DNA from: JAVJUS01 sp040220455
GTDB lineage: Bacteria; Pseudomonadota; Alphaproteobacteria; DSM-16000; Inquilinaceae
NCBI GenBank assembly: GCA_040220455.1
Contig: JAVJUS010000057.1
Coordinates: 1-39,905, forward strand
DNA: 39,905 nucleotides
Direction: 5' to 3'
The translations under genes and the position numbers were made by a program. Under the pieces are notes generated by a model. That model saw only the letters and a program-made list of their open reading frames with translations. It ran no database searches and was not told where the DNA came from. Below are positions 31,211 through 39,900 of the stretch, in pieces (position 1 is the stretch's first letter; each line of letters opens with the position of its first letter).

Positions 31211-32341
31211 ATGACGCTGATCGAGCCCCGCCCCGGCATCCTCGACATCGCGCCCTATGTCGGGGGCGAATCCCGCGCCGTCGCCAACCCGCGCCTCGGC
31301 CGGCCGATTCGCCTCGCCTCCAACGAGGGGGCACTGGGCCCTGCGCCCGCCGCCATGGCCGCCTACGAGGCGCTGGCCGGGGAGATCCATCGCTACCCCG
31401 ACGGCGGGTCGACGGCGCTGAGCGAGGCGCTGGCCCGGCTTCACGGCCTGGATCCGGCCCGGATCGTCTGCGGCGCCGGCTCGGACGAGCTGATCTCGCT
31501 GGTCATCCGCGCCTATGCCGGGCCGGGCGACGAGGTCGTGCATTCGGCCCACGCCTTCCTGATGTACAAGCTCAACGCCATGGCGGCCGGCGCGACGCCG
31601 GTGGCGGTGCCCGATCGCGACCTGCGCGCGGATGTCGACGCCATGCTGGCCGCGGTCGGGGACAGGACCCGACTGGTCTTCCTCGCCAATCCCGACAACC
31701 CGACCGGCTCCTGGCTGCCGCGGGCGGAGATCGAGCGCCTGCACGCCGGCCTGCCGTCCCGGGTGCTGCTGGTGCTGGATTCCGCCTACGCCGAGTATGT
31801 AGACCGGCCGGACCACACCGACGGCCTCGACCTGGCCGAGGGCGAGGACAATGTCTGCGTGCTGCGCACCTTCTCCAAGATCTACGGGTTGAGCGGGCTG
31901 CGCGTCGGCTGGGGCTATTTCCCGAGCCCGGTCGCCGGCGTCCTGCACCGCATCCGCAGCCCCTTCAACGTCAACGCCGCCGCCCAGGCCGCCGCGCTGG
32001 CGGCGCTCGGCGACACCGACTTCGTCGCCGCCTCGCGCGCCCACAACGACGCCTGGCTGCCCTGGACGGCCGCCCGCATCGCCGAAACCGGGCTGACGGT
32101 GCATCCCTCGGCCGGCAATTTCGTGCTGGTCGATTTCTCGGGCACCGGCGTGGACGCGGAGGCGGCGCGCCTCGCCCTGCGCGACCGGGGCATCCTGCTG
32201 CGCCAGATGGGCGCCTACGGCCTGCCGGACTGCCTGCGCCTGTCGATCGGCACGGAGGAGGAGATGCGCGTCACCGTCGATGCCGCCGCGGACCTGATGC
32301 GCGAAGCCGCGCGGCCGGGCGAGGCCGTCCATGGCGGATAG
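31211..32341 (+). CDS. hisC: Histidinol-phosphate / aromatic aminotransferase
   Basis: A 376-residue class II aminotransferase of the HisC kind. Seen are the N-terminal IRLASNEGALGPAPAA, ERHRYP-like GEIHRYPDGG, the PDNPTGSWLP stretch with the PLP-contacting Asn, the Tyr of DSAYAEYVD, the PLP lysine Lys223 in RTFSKIYGLSGLRVGWG, and RLSIGTEEEM at the end. ATG 31211 begins the domain; the longer frame is not family-like. Its place between chorismate mutase and tyrA suggests it also serves tyrosine or phenylalanine synthesis by transaminating prephenate or the aromatic keto acids; this dual use is known for HisC enzymes but not shown here. It overlaps tyrA by 11 bases. Confidence 0.93.
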   Translation: MTLIEPRPGILDIAPYVGGESRAVANPRLGRPIRLASNEGALGPAPAAMAAYEALAGEIHRYPDGGSTALSEALARLHGLDPARIVCGAGSDELISLVIRAYAGPGDEVVHSAHAFLMYKLNAMAAGATPVAVPDRDLRADVDAMLAAVGDRTRLVFLANPDNPTGSWLPRAEIERLHAGLPSRVLLVLDSAYAEYVDRPDHTDGLDLAEGEDNVCVLRTFSKIYGLSGLRVGWGYFPSPVAGVLHRIRSPFNVNAAAQAAALAALGDTDFVAASRAHNDAWLPWTAARIAETGLTVHPSAGNFVLVDFSGTGVDAEAARLALRDRGILLRQMGAYGLPDCLRLSIGTEEEMRVTVDAAADLMREAARPGEAVHGG

Positions 32342-33272
32342 GGCGGAGACGACCGGCACGCGGGAGATGCCGGGCCCGGCCGGGGCGCCCGACGGTCCGG
32401 TGTTCGAGCGCCTCGCCCTGCTCGGCCTCGGCCTGATCGGCTCCTCGGCCGCGCGGGCCTGCAAGGAATTCGGCCTGGCGCGCGAGGTGGTCGGCCACGC
32501 GCGCAGCGTGGCGACCCGGCAGAAGGCGATGGAGCTCGGATTCCTCGACCGGGTCGAAGCCGATCCGGCCGAGGCGGTGCGCGGCGCCGACGCGGTGATG
32601 ATCTGCACGCCCATCGGCGCCTACAAGGCCCTGGCTGAGGCCGCGCTGCCCGCCGTCGAGCCGGGGGCCGTCGTCACCGATGTCGGCTCGGTGAAGGCCT
32701 GCGTGGTGCGCGACCTGCGCCCCCACCTGCCGGCCGGCGTTCACCTGGTGCCCGGCCATCCGGTCGCCGGGACCGAGCATTCCGGCCCGGAATCGGGCTT
32801 CGCGGAGCTGTTTGCCGGGCGCTTCTGCCTGCTGACCCCGCCGGAGGACGCGGAGGAGGCGGCCGTCGAGCGGGTCGCCGCCTTCTGGCGCGGCGCCGGC
32901 ATGACCGTGCACCGCATGACGCCGGAGCATCACGACCGGGTGCTCGCCATCACCTCCCACCTGCCGCACCTGATCGCCTATTGCATCGTCGGCACGGCGA
33001 CCGATCTGGAGGAGCAGACCCGCGAGGAGGTCATCAAGTATTCCGCCGGCGGATTCCGGGATTTCACGCGCATCGCGGCCTCCGACCCGGTCATGTGGCG
33101 CGATGTCTTCCTCAACAACCAGGAAGCGGTGCTGGAGATCATCCAGCGCTTCACCGAGGACCTGACCGCCCTGCAGCGCGCCATCCGCTGGGGCGAAGGC
33201 GACACGCTGGAGGAGCATTTCACCCGGACGCGCGCGGTGCGGCGCGGCGTCATCGCCGAACGCCAAGCCTGA
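32331..33272 (+). CDS. tyrA: Prephenate/arogenate dehydrogenase
   Basis: A 313-residue NAD(P)-dependent dehydrogenase that makes the tyrosine precursor from prephenate or arogenate. The dinucleotide motif GLGLIGSS with G32-x-G34-x-x-G37 follows a 25-residue low-complexity start. Family blocks are ICTPIGAY, VTDVGSVKACVV, PGHPVAGTEHSGPESGF with the catalytic His, THL-like ITSHLPHLIAY and the DPVMWRDVFLNNQEAV block. Whether prephenate or arogenate is the substrate is open. Its ATG overlaps the hisC stop by 11 bases, so the operon is tightly coupled. The next gene starts 100 bases later. Confidence 0.94.
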   Translation: MADRAETTGTREMPGPAGAPDGPVFERLALLGLGLIGSSAARACKEFGLAREVVGHARSVATRQKAMELGFLDRVEADPAEAVRGADAVMICTPIGAYKALAEAALPAVEPGAVVTDVGSVKACVVRDLRPHLPAGVHLVPGHPVAGTEHSGPESGFAELFAGRFCLLTPPEDAEEAAVERVAAFWRGAGMTVHRMTPEHHDRVLAITSHLPHLIAYCIVGTATDLEEQTREEVIKYSAGGFRDFTRIAASDPVMWRDVFLNNQEAVLEIIQRFTEDLTALQRAIRWGEGDTLEEHFTRTRAVRRGVIAERQA

Positions 33273-33372
33273 GCGGAGGGTTCTCGACGCCAGGAAGGCA
33301 GGTTTTCGGCGAATTGCGCCCGGCTTGGCAACGGAACATTAGGATCGTTGGTCTAGGCTGGTTGTCGAACCG

Positions 33373-33939
33373 ATGGAGTCTGCCATGCCGCAGCACCGGA
33401 CCAACGCGGCGTCGGCCGAGATCGAGCCGGGCGCCAACGTCATCCCGTTTCCCGTCCGGCCGCGCCCGGGCATCGACGCCGGGGCCCCGTCCGCCACCAA
33501 CCAGTCCGCCGCCAACCAGTCCGAGGCCGCAGGGTCCGATCGGGAGGGCGGCGACCGGCTCGACGCCGGGGCGGAGGACGACCAGGCCGTGGTCTTCTAC
33601 GCCGCCTCCGCCGGCGCGGTCGCCGGCGCGGCGATCGTCGACATGATCGCGGCCGGCGGCGAGGCCGGCCCGGCCCCCTCCGGCGACACGGCGCCGGTGG
33701 ATTTCGGCGTCCTGTGGGGCGTCGTGCTGGGCATCGCCGCGCGGCACGGCCAGCTTCCCGCCCTGTGCGCCGTCGAGAGCCTGCTGGAAGAGCTGCGCGA
33801 GGACCCGTACCACTACCTCGTCGAGCAGCGCGACGCGATCGAGGCGGCGGGCGACCTCAAGGCGCGGACCGGCAACATCCTGGGCGCCCTGCTGGTCGAG
33901 ACCCACGACGGGCCGTACACCACCCGCGGCGCAGAGTAG
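33373..33939 (+). CDS. Hypothetical protein, not recognised
   Basis: A 188-residue protein that I cannot place. The first 65 residues are low-complexity (Ala, Gly, Asn-Gln-Ser, with VIPFPVRPRPG near 23-33), probably disordered. A compact helical part follows (about 70-188): AVVFYAASAGAVAGAAIVDMIAAGG, DFGVLWGVVLGIAARHGQLPALCAVESLLEELREDPYHYLVEQRDAIEAAG. There is no signal peptide, and the small-residue helix could be a weak membrane segment. ATG 33385 (MPQHRT) is another start. It lies after tyrA and converges on the DUF2125 gene. Coding look is good; function unknown. Confidence 0.6.
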   Translation: MESAMPQHRTNAASAEIEPGANVIPFPVRPRPGIDAGAPSATNQSAANQSEAAGSDREGGDRLDAGAEDDQAVVFYAASAGAVAGAAIVDMIAAGGEAGPAPSGDTAPVDFGVLWGVVLGIAARHGQLPALCAVESLLEELREDPYHYLVEQRDAIEAAGDLKARTGNILGALLVETHDGPYTTRGAE

Positions 33940-33965
33940 CCGCCCCGCGCCGCCCCGGGCCCGGC

Positions 33966-35039
33966 TCACATCACCGGCGCCAGACGGGCGACCGGCACGG
34001 GGCCGAGCGCCAGCCAGCCGTCGCCCATGCGCACGGGAACGACGGTGGCGCCGTCTTCCGCGCTCAGCCCGCCCAGGAACCCGAGGATCAGGCCGGCATC
34101 GGCCGGGCGCAGCACGCCGGCGGCGACCAGCGCCTCCACGACCTCCCGCGCGCCCTCGATCCGCGCCTCCAGCCGTCCCGTCGGGCGCAGCTCCGCGTCC
34201 AGGGCGATCCGCCCGTCCATTTCGAGGGACAGCGTTCCCCAGTCGAGCCGGGCGGCATCGACCGTCAGCGTCCCGCCCGCGTCGCGCCAGCGGGCGAGGC
34301 CGGCAGGCGTAAACGGCAGGTCGGGTCTAGGCCGCGCCGTCGCGGCGATCGCCAGCCGCTCGATCGGCCCCTCCGGCAGGGCGCCGGACGGCATGCCGGC
34401 GAGGCCGGGCCGAGCTTCGGCGGCCTCGACCCTGATCGCGAGGCCGCCGGAGACGGCGCGCAGATCGGCCTCGAGGCTGCGCGCCTCGACCCGCCAGTCC
34501 GGCCCGGCAATTCGCGGCGCCGCGACATCGACCCGAGCGCGCGACAGCCGGCCGAGCGGGCTCAGCCGCGCCAGGCCCGCCCCGCCCTCGGCCGCCGCGG
34601 CCACGCTCCCGCCCGGCGTGGGGACGCGATAGGTCAGCGGGCCGGCGACGTCGGCCCTCGCCGACAGTGGGCGCCAGGGTCGCCAGCCGGCCGTGACGGC
34701 CTCGCCCCGCGCCGCCGCCCCGTCCGGCAGGGAAAGGGACAGCGCGTCGGCGCGCACGCCGAAGGCGAGCGGGAACCCCCCGACCCGGGGCCCGTCGGCC
34801 CCGACGACCGGCCCGATGCCGCCGGAAGACTGGCTTTCGAGCGCGGCCAGCACATGCGCGCGCACGGCGAACCAGCCGGCGCTGTAGACGATCGCGACCA
34901 CGACGGCGCCCGCCAGCAGGATCGCCGGCCCCCGAAATCGGCGGCGCGCCGCCGAGTCGGGCCGTTGCGCGGCGGGCTTTCTGCCTGTCAAGATGAACCT
35001 CGTCTTAACGACGGCGTCGCCGCCGGGGCCGGCCGCCAC
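33966..35039 (-). CDS. DUF2125 domain protein, membrane-anchored
   Basis: A 357-residue protein with one membrane segment near residues 38-58 (GPAILLAGAVVVAIVYSAGWFAV) and a large remaining part made of repeated beta-strand-like stretches, such as VRADALSLSLPDG, RVEARSLEADLRAVSGGLAI and LSLEMDGRIALDAELRPTGRL. This resembles DUF2125 proteins of alphaproteobacteria, probably exposed to the periplasm; function unknown. The start is uncertain: GTG 35039 is the longest; TTG 34991 (with GAGG upstream) is also possible and keeps the anchor. It is divergent from the ChaC gene and close to tyrA, as I recall in related genomes. Confidence 0.8.
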   Translation of the reverse strand: MAAGPGGDAVVKTRFILTGRKPAAQRPDSAARRRFRGPAILLAGAVVVAIVYSAGWFAVRAHVLAALESQSSGGIGPVVGADGPRVGGFPLAFGVRADALSLSLPDGAAARGEAVTAGWRPWRPLSARADVAGPLTYRVPTPGGSVAAAAEGGAGLARLSPLGRLSRARVDVAAPRIAGPDWRVEARSLEADLRAVSGGLAIRVEAAEARPGLAGMPSGALPEGPIERLAIAATARPRPDLPFTPAGLARWRDAGGTLTVDAARLDWGTLSLEMDGRIALDAELRPTGRLEARIEGAREVVEALVAAGVLRPADAGLILGFLGGLSAEDGATVVPVRMGDGWLALGPVPVARLAPVM

Positions 35040-35089
35040 ACCACCAGCCCCTGGCCTTCGCCCGCGTCGCGATCTACATCGGCTTCGCC

Positions 35090-35734
35090 ATGACCGAGAT
35101 CCCGATCGACGCCACCGCGGCCAGCGCCGAGCTGGAACGCCGAGCCCGTGCCCTCAAGGCCGCCCATGGCGGTCGCTACCTGCCGATTCCGCAAGGGTCG
35201 GACATGTGGGTGTTCGGCTACGGTTCGCTGATGTGGAACCCCGAATTCGACTATCTGGACTGCGTGCCGGCGCTCCTGTTCGGCTGGCACCGGACCTTCT
35301 GCGTCTATTCCCACCGCTACCGAGGCACGCCGGAGCGACCGGGCCTGGTGCTCGGCCTCGACGCCGGCGGCTCCTGCCGCGGCATGGCTTATCGGGTGGC
35401 GGCCGAGAACGTGGACAGCACGCTGGACTATCTCTGGGAGCGCGAGATGGTCACCGGCGTCTATCGACCGTCGATGCTGAGCCTGCGCCTTGGCGCCGGG
35501 CGGGACGGCGGTCGGATCCGGGCGGTCGGGTTCGTGGTGGATCGGCATCATCCGCAATATGCCGGCGGCCTCGACATGGAGGCGGCGACGGACATCATCT
35601 GCACGGGCCACGGCCTGCGCGGGCCGAACGCCGACTATCTCTTCAACACGGTCGATCATCTCGACGTGCTGGGCATCGCCGACACGCCCCTGCACCTCAT
35701 GGCCCGGCGCGTCGCCGAACGCATCGGCCGCTGA
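35090..35734 (+). CDS. Gamma-glutamylcyclotransferase (ChaC type)
   Basis: A 214-residue ChaC-type enzyme, expected to split glutathione into 5-oxoproline and Cys-Gly in the cytosol. Seen are the substrate-binding FGYGSLMW at residues 42-49, GWHRTFCVYSHRYRGTPERPGLVLGLD, the catalytic Glu in LWEREMVTGVY (Glu117 or Glu119), and the C-terminal TGHGLRGPNADYLFNTVDHL. The length is as in the family. It is divergent from the DUF2125 gene (50 bases) and convergent with the NDUFA9-like gene. Confidence 0.93.
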   Translation: MTEIPIDATAASAELERRARALKAAHGGRYLPIPQGSDMWVFGYGSLMWNPEFDYLDCVPALLFGWHRTFCVYSHRYRGTPERPGLVLGLDAGGSCRGMAYRVAAENVDSTLDYLWEREMVTGVYRPSMLSLRLGAGRDGGRIRAVGFVVDRHHPQYAGGLDMEAATDIICTGHGLRGPNADYLFNTVDHLDVLGIADTPLHLMARRVAERIGR

Positions 35735-35790
35735 GCGGCTCGGAGCGAACCGGCCGCCGGGCGGCCCGGGCAGCGTCGTCCAGCCACGCC

Positions 35791-36759
35791 TCAGGCCGCG
35801 TGGCGACGATCGGCGAACCGTCCCCCGGGGCGATAGCGATCCATGTAGGTCGGCAGGACGAGCTCCAGATCCGTCGGATCGATGCCCAGGTCGGCGAGCT
35901 TCGCCGCCCCATGGGAGACGACATTGTCGCGCTCGAGCTGGACGACCTGGTCCGGCGTCAGCAGCGGCTTGGGCATGAGCGAGAGCACGCGGGCCTGCAG
36001 GCGCGCCACCGGCCAGGGGGCGGTGACCAGGAAGCGCCTGCGATGCGTCGCCGCGAGGATCATCTCTATCAACTCGCGGAAGGTGTAGGTCCGCGGGCCG
36101 CCCAGCTCGTAGGTCCGGCCGGGCGTGTCGGCGCGGTCGAGGCAGGCCATCACCGCATCGGCCACGTCGCCGACATAGACCGGCTGGAAACGCGTGCGCC
36201 CGCCGCCGATCAGCGGCAGCGCCGGAAGGTAGCGCGCCAGCCCGGCGAACATGTTGAAGAAGCCGTCCTCCGGCCCGAAGACGATCGAGGGGCGCAGGAT
36301 GCTCGCGTCCGGAAAGGCCTCGCGCAGGGCCGCCTCCCCGGCCGCCTTGGTGCGGGCGTAGGCCGAGGGCGATTGCGGGTCGGCGCCGATGGCGGAGATG
36401 TGGACGATGCGCTCCACCCCCGCTTCCTTGGCCAGGCGGCCGAGCTGACCGGGCCCCTGGGCCTGCAGCACCTCGAAGGTCTGGTTGCCGCCCTCGGCCA
36501 GGATGCCGACGGTGTTGATCACGTAGTCGGCGCCGCGCAGGCCGACGGCCAGCGAATCGGCGTCGCGGATATTGGCGAAGACCGGGACGATCTGGCCGAC
36601 CGCGCCCATGGGTTTGAGGAACAGCGCGCGCCCCGGCTCCCGCGTCAGCACGTTGACCCGCCAGCCGCGGCGCGCGAGCTCGCGCACCACGTACCGGCCG
36701 ATGAAGCCGGTGCCGCCGAGGACGGCCGCAACCTTGTAATCCGGCGCGCGATACGCCAT
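35791..36759 (-). CDS. NAD-binding protein of the complex I NDUFA9 family
   Basis: A 322-residue extended short-chain dehydrogenase/epimerase-like protein, similar to the NDUFA9 (39 kDa) accessory subunit of complex I found in alphaproteobacteria. The dinucleotide motif GGTGFIG is at residues 15-21. Other blocks are INTVGILAEGGNQTFEVLQ, VERIVHISAIGADPQSPSAYARTKAAGE, RPSIVFGPEDGFFNMFAGLA and the late RFQPVYVGDVADAV. The usual Tyr-x-x-x-Lys is YARTK, so an enzymatic role is not excluded. ATG 36759 has GAGGG just upstream, so the longer frame is rejected. Divergent from tRNA-Leu. Confidence 0.9.
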   Translation of the reverse strand: MAYRAPDYKVAAVLGGTGFIGRYVVRELARRGWRVNVLTREPGRALFLKPMGAVGQIVPVFANIRDADSLAVGLRGADYVINTVGILAEGGNQTFEVLQAQGPGQLGRLAKEAGVERIVHISAIGADPQSPSAYARTKAAGEAALREAFPDASILRPSIVFGPEDGFFNMFAGLARYLPALPLIGGGRTRFQPVYVGDVADAVMACLDRADTPGRTYELGGPRTYTFRELIEMILAATHRRRFLVTAPWPVARLQARVLSLMPKPLLTPDQVVQLERDNVVSHGAAKLADLGIDPTDLELVLPTYMDRYRPGGRFADRRHAA

Positions 36760-36910
36760 CGCTGCCCTCACTTGGTCCCCGTGATCCGACGCGCCCGGCG
36801 GACCCGCCGCTCGCCGACGGCCACCCGGCGCCGGAGCGCTTGTCGCGCGCCATGAATATTGCGCTGTCACCCCCCGTGTCGAGACGCAATTCCGCCGGCA
36901 CGGTCATCGG

Positions 36911-36939
36911 TTGACAAGCCGGGCCGCGGGGCCTAGATA
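36911..36939 (+). promoter_or_regulatory. Sigma-70 promoter of tRNA-Leu
   Basis: A perfect TTGACA (36911-36916), a 17-base spacer and TAGATA (36934-36939), followed by the GC-rich stretch CGCGGTCCGCGCT up to the tRNA. A GC-rich discriminator is typical of promoters shut down in the stringent response. Confidence 0.8.
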
Positions 36940-36952
36940 CGCGGTCCGCGCT

Positions 36953-37039
36953 GCCCAGGTGGCGGAATTGGTAGACGCGCAGGTTTCAGGTACCTGTGGC
37001 CGCAAGGCCGTGGAAGTTCGAGTCTTCTCCTGGGCACCA
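36953..37039 (+). tRNA. tRNA-Leu (CAG anticodon)
   Basis: A complete 87-base tRNA with encoded CCA. The acceptor arms GCCCAGG and CCTGGGC pair fully, with discriminator A at 37036 and CCA at 37037-37039. The anticodon stem CAGGT/ACCTG encloses the loop TTCAGGT, anticodon CAG at 36987-36989, reading CUG codons. The long variable arm (GGCCGCAAGGCC hairpin) and the T-loop TTCGAGT are those of a leucine tRNA. CUG is the chief Leu codon in this GC-rich genome. Confidence 0.97.
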
Positions 37040-37072
37040 TCGCGATCCGCTCCCGCCCGGATCGCCCGTCCC

Positions 37073-37102
37073 CGGCCCGCCCGCAGCGGGCCGTTCGTCT
37101 TT
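37073..37102 (+). terminator. Likely terminator after tRNA-Leu
   Basis: CGGCCCGC and GCGGGCCG pair over eight bases around CCGCA, followed by TTCGTCTTT. The T-run is interrupted, so the call is moderate. It lies 34 bases after the tRNA. Confidence 0.6.
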
Positions 37103-37191
37103 CGGGCCCCCGGTCCCCGGGCCGTCGCCGTTCCCCGGCAGCCCGGCCCGACGCCGCGAGAGGCCCGGAGAACGCCCGCCCCGGAAGGCCC

Positions 37192-37827
37192 GTGAGCGCG
37201 ATGCCCGACATGCCCGACACGCCGACCCTGCACGAAGGCGACCTGCCCGACGACCTCGACCTGGGCCCGATCGTCGCCGTGGACACGGAGACCATGGGCC
37301 TCAACCCGGCGCGCGACCGGCTGTGCGTGGTCCAGCTCTCCGCCGGCGACGGCAGCGCGCATCTCGTGCGCATCCCCCAGAGCGCACGCGAAGCGCCGAA
37401 CCTCGCCCGCCTGCTCGGCGATCCGTCGGTGCTCAAGCTGTTCCACTACGCGCGCTTCGACGTCGCGATGCTGGAGGCCTATCTGGGCGTCGCGACGGCG
37501 CCGATCTACTGCACCAAGATCGCCTCCAAGCTCGTGCGGACCTATACCGATCGCCACGGCCTGCGCGACCTGTGCCGCGAACTGCTGGGCATCGACATCT
37601 CCAAGCAGCAGCAGAGCTCGGACTGGGGCGCGCCGATCCTGACGCCTGAGCAGCAGGCCTACGCGGCCGGCGACGTCCTTTATCTGCACCGCCTCAAGGA
37701 GCGCCTGGACGCCATGCTGGAGCGCGAGGGCCGGGTCGCCCACGCCCAGGCGTGCTTCGCCTTCGTGCCGATGCGCGCCAAGCTGGACCTGATGGGGTGG
37801 GGCGAGGAAGACATCTTCGCCCACTGA
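37192..37827 (+). CDS. rnd: Ribonuclease D (3'-5' exonuclease)
   Basis: A 211-residue DEDDy exonuclease, short form of RNase D without the helicase-and-RNase-D C-terminal domain. The four acidic residues are visible: Asp31 and Glu33 in VDTETMGL, Asp90 in HYARFDVAML, and Asp161 with Tyr157 in YAAGDVLYL. It trims 3' ends of stable RNA such as tRNA precursors; the neighbouring tRNA gene is probably coincidence. The start is GTG 37192 with GGAAGG upstream, or ATG 37201. It precedes kdsD on the same strand, as I recall in related alphaproteobacteria. Confidence 0.93.
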   Translation: MSAMPDMPDTPTLHEGDLPDDLDLGPIVAVDTETMGLNPARDRLCVVQLSAGDGSAHLVRIPQSAREAPNLARLLGDPSVLKLFHYARFDVAMLEAYLGVATAPIYCTKIASKLVRTYTDRHGLRDLCRELLGIDISKQQQSSDWGAPILTPEQQAYAAGDVLYLHRLKERLDAMLEREGRVAHAQACFAFVPMRAKLDLMGWGEEDIFAH

Positions 37828-38014
37828 CCCGCCCGCCGGCGCCCCGCGCCGCCATGCCTTCGCCGGAATCCGGGCGTTTCCTCGGCGTGGACGGTGTTTG
37901 ACCGGAGATGCGCCGCGCGCCATAGTCGCGACGCCACGGAGGCCGCCGCGCCGCCCCGACGCGCCGGCGCCGCCCCGTTCCGCCACCCTCGCCCGCACCG
38001 AGCCCGACGCCGCC

Positions 38015-39073
38015 ATGCCTCCTCGTTCAGCCGCCCGCGCCGCTTCCGCTATTGAGCTTCCGGCCGACGCGCCCGCCGCCGATGCGCGCGCCGCCGCCGG
38101 CGGCCCGGTCGAGGAGGACGCCCGCGCGATCGCGGCTGCGCGGCGGGCCCTGGCGGTCGAGGCGGCGGCGCTGGGCGCGCTGGCCGACGGGCTCGACCAG
38201 CGTTTCGCCCGGGCGGTGGATCGGCTGATGACGGTCTCGGGGCGGGTCGTCGTGACGGGCATGGGCAAGTCCGGCCATGTCGCACGCAAGATCGCGGCGA
38301 CGCTCGCCTCCACCGGCACGCCCGCCTTTTTCGTGCATCCGAGCGAGGCGAGCCATGGCGACCTCGGCATGGTCGCGCGCGACGACGCGCTGATCGCCCT
38401 GTCGAATTCCGGCGACACGGCGGAGCTGGCGGACCTGCTGGCCTATGCCCGGCGCTTCGGCCTGCCGGTCGTCGCGATCACGGGCCGGGTCGACAGCACC
38501 CTGGGCGAGCATGCCGACATCGTGCTCGAGCTGCCCGACCAGCCCGAGGCGTGCCCGATGGGCCTGGCGCCGACGACCTCCACCACGCTGATGATGGCGC
38601 TGGGCGACGCGCTGGCGATCGCGCTGCTCGACCGGCGCGGCTTCTCGGCGGCCGACTACCGCGTCCTGCATCCGGGCGGGGCGCTCGGCCGCCGGCTGGT
38701 GACGGTGGAGGACATCATGCATGCCGGCGAGGCGATGCCGCTGATCGGCGAGGACACGCGCATGGCCGAGGCGATCCTGACCATGACGGCGGGCCGCTTC
38801 GGCTGTGTCGGCATCGTCGGCGCCGACGGCGCGCTCGCCGGCATCATCACCGACGGCGACCTGCGCCGGCACATGGCCGACGACCTGCTCGGCCGATCGG
38901 CCGCGGCGGTCATGACGGCGACGCCGCGCACGATCCGGGCCGGCGCCCTGGCCGCGGAGGCGCTGGGGATCATGAACGATCGCGCGATCACCAGCCTGTT
39001 CGTCGTCGACGACCGGGGCGTGCCCGCCGGCATCGTGCACATCCACGACTGCCTGCGCGCGGGCGTGGCCTGA
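38015..39073 (+). CDS. kdsD: D-arabinose 5-phosphate isomerase (KpsF/GutQ family)
   Basis: A 352-residue sugar-phosphate isomerase that makes arabinose 5-phosphate for KDO, needed for LPS. An SIS domain (about residues 60-190) shows VVVTGMGKSGHVARKIAATLASTGTPAFFVHPSEASHGDLGM and LSNSGDTAELADLL; two CBS domains follow (VEDIMHAGEAMPLI and later AVMTATPRTIRAG). A 25-residue low-complexity segment comes before the domain. ATG 38015 is chosen over the longer frame, which is Pro/Arg-rich and unlike the family. It is followed by lptC on the same strand. Confidence 0.94.
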   Translation: MPPRSAARAASAIELPADAPAADARAAAGGPVEEDARAIAAARRALAVEAAALGALADGLDQRFARAVDRLMTVSGRVVVTGMGKSGHVARKIAATLASTGTPAFFVHPSEASHGDLGMVARDDALIALSNSGDTAELADLLAYARRFGLPVVAITGRVDSTLGEHADIVLELPDQPEACPMGLAPTTSTTLMMALGDALAIALLDRRGFSAADYRVLHPGGALGRRLVTVEDIMHAGEAMPLIGEDTRMAEAILTMTAGRFGCVGIVGADGALAGIITDGDLRRHMADDLLGRSAAAVMTATPRTIRAGALAAEALGIMNDRAITSLFVVDDRGVPAGIVHIHDCLRAGVA

Positions 39074-39105
39074 GCCGTGCGACCGAAACCGGAAGGCCCG
39101 CCCGC

Positions 39106-39900
39106 TTGAGCGCGACGGACCCACCCGCCGACAGCCCGGCCGCGACCGGCCCCCGAGCCGGTACCGGGGCGGCGCCGCCCGCCCTGGGCAGCGACGGTCC
39201 GCGCGTCGGCCCGCCGGGTCCGCGGCGGCGCTTCACCGCCAAGACACGCCGCACCAGCGGGACCCGCGGCTACAGCGCCTTCGTTTCGGCCGCCAAGTTC
39301 GTCCTGCCGCTGGCGGCGCTCGGCCTGATCGCCATCGTGGTGATGTGGCCGAGCCTCGACGCGCCGGTGGAACGCGACGTCACCGAGCAGCAGGCCAGCT
39401 CTTCCAGCATGGTCAATCCGCGCTTCTCCTCGACCGACGACCAGGGCCGGCCCTACACGATCACGGGCACCGCCGCCGATGGCGTGCCGGGCGAGACGGC
39501 GGTGGTGGACATCGAGAGCCCGGAAGCCGACGTGACGCTCGAGGACGGGACCTGGCTCGCCCTGATGGCGGATCAGGGCCGCTTCGACCGGGACGCCGAG
39601 CGCATCCATCTCCAGGGCAATGTCGAAGTGTTCCGAGACGACGGCTATGCCATCCGCACCCACGAAGCCCATGTCGACCTGCAGGCCGGGGAATCCTGGG
39701 GCGATCGGGCGGTCAGCGGACACGGCCCCGACGGCCGGCTGGAAGGCAGCGGCTTCCGCATCGCCGGCAACGGCGACACGATCGTGGTGACCGGCCCGGC
39801 GCGGCTGGTGCTCGAGGCGGGGGGCGGCGCCGGCGCCGACGGCGGCGGCGACCTGGCGGGGACGCCGGAGCCCGCCTCGCTGCCGGAGCTGGCGCCGTGA
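39106..39900 (+). CDS. lptC: LPS export protein LptC
   Basis: A 264-residue bitopic protein, one membrane helix near residues 62-84 (FVSAAKFVLPLAALGLIAIV...W) after a disordered basic start, then a periplasmic beta-jellyroll of repeated strands. Features such as VNPRFSSTDDQGRPYTITG, WLALMADQGRFDRDAERIHLQGNVEVFRDDGY and VSGHGPDGRLEGSGFRI are typical of LptC/YrbK, which passes LPS from LptBFG to LptA. The start is TTG 39106 with GGAAGG nine bases upstream; no ATG or GTG is close. The stop overlaps the next start (GTGA). Confidence 0.9.
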   Translation: MSATDPPADSPAATGPRAGTGAAPPALGSDGPRVGPPGPRRRFTAKTRRTSGTRGYSAFVSAAKFVLPLAALGLIAIVVMWPSLDAPVERDVTEQQASSSSMVNPRFSSTDDQGRPYTITGTAADGVPGETAVVDIESPEADVTLEDGTWLALMADQGRFDRDAERIHLQGNVEVFRDDGYAIRTHEAHVDLQAGESWGDRAVSGHGPDGRLEGSGFRIAGNGDTIVVTGPARLVLEAGGGAGADGGGDLAGTPEPASLPELAP

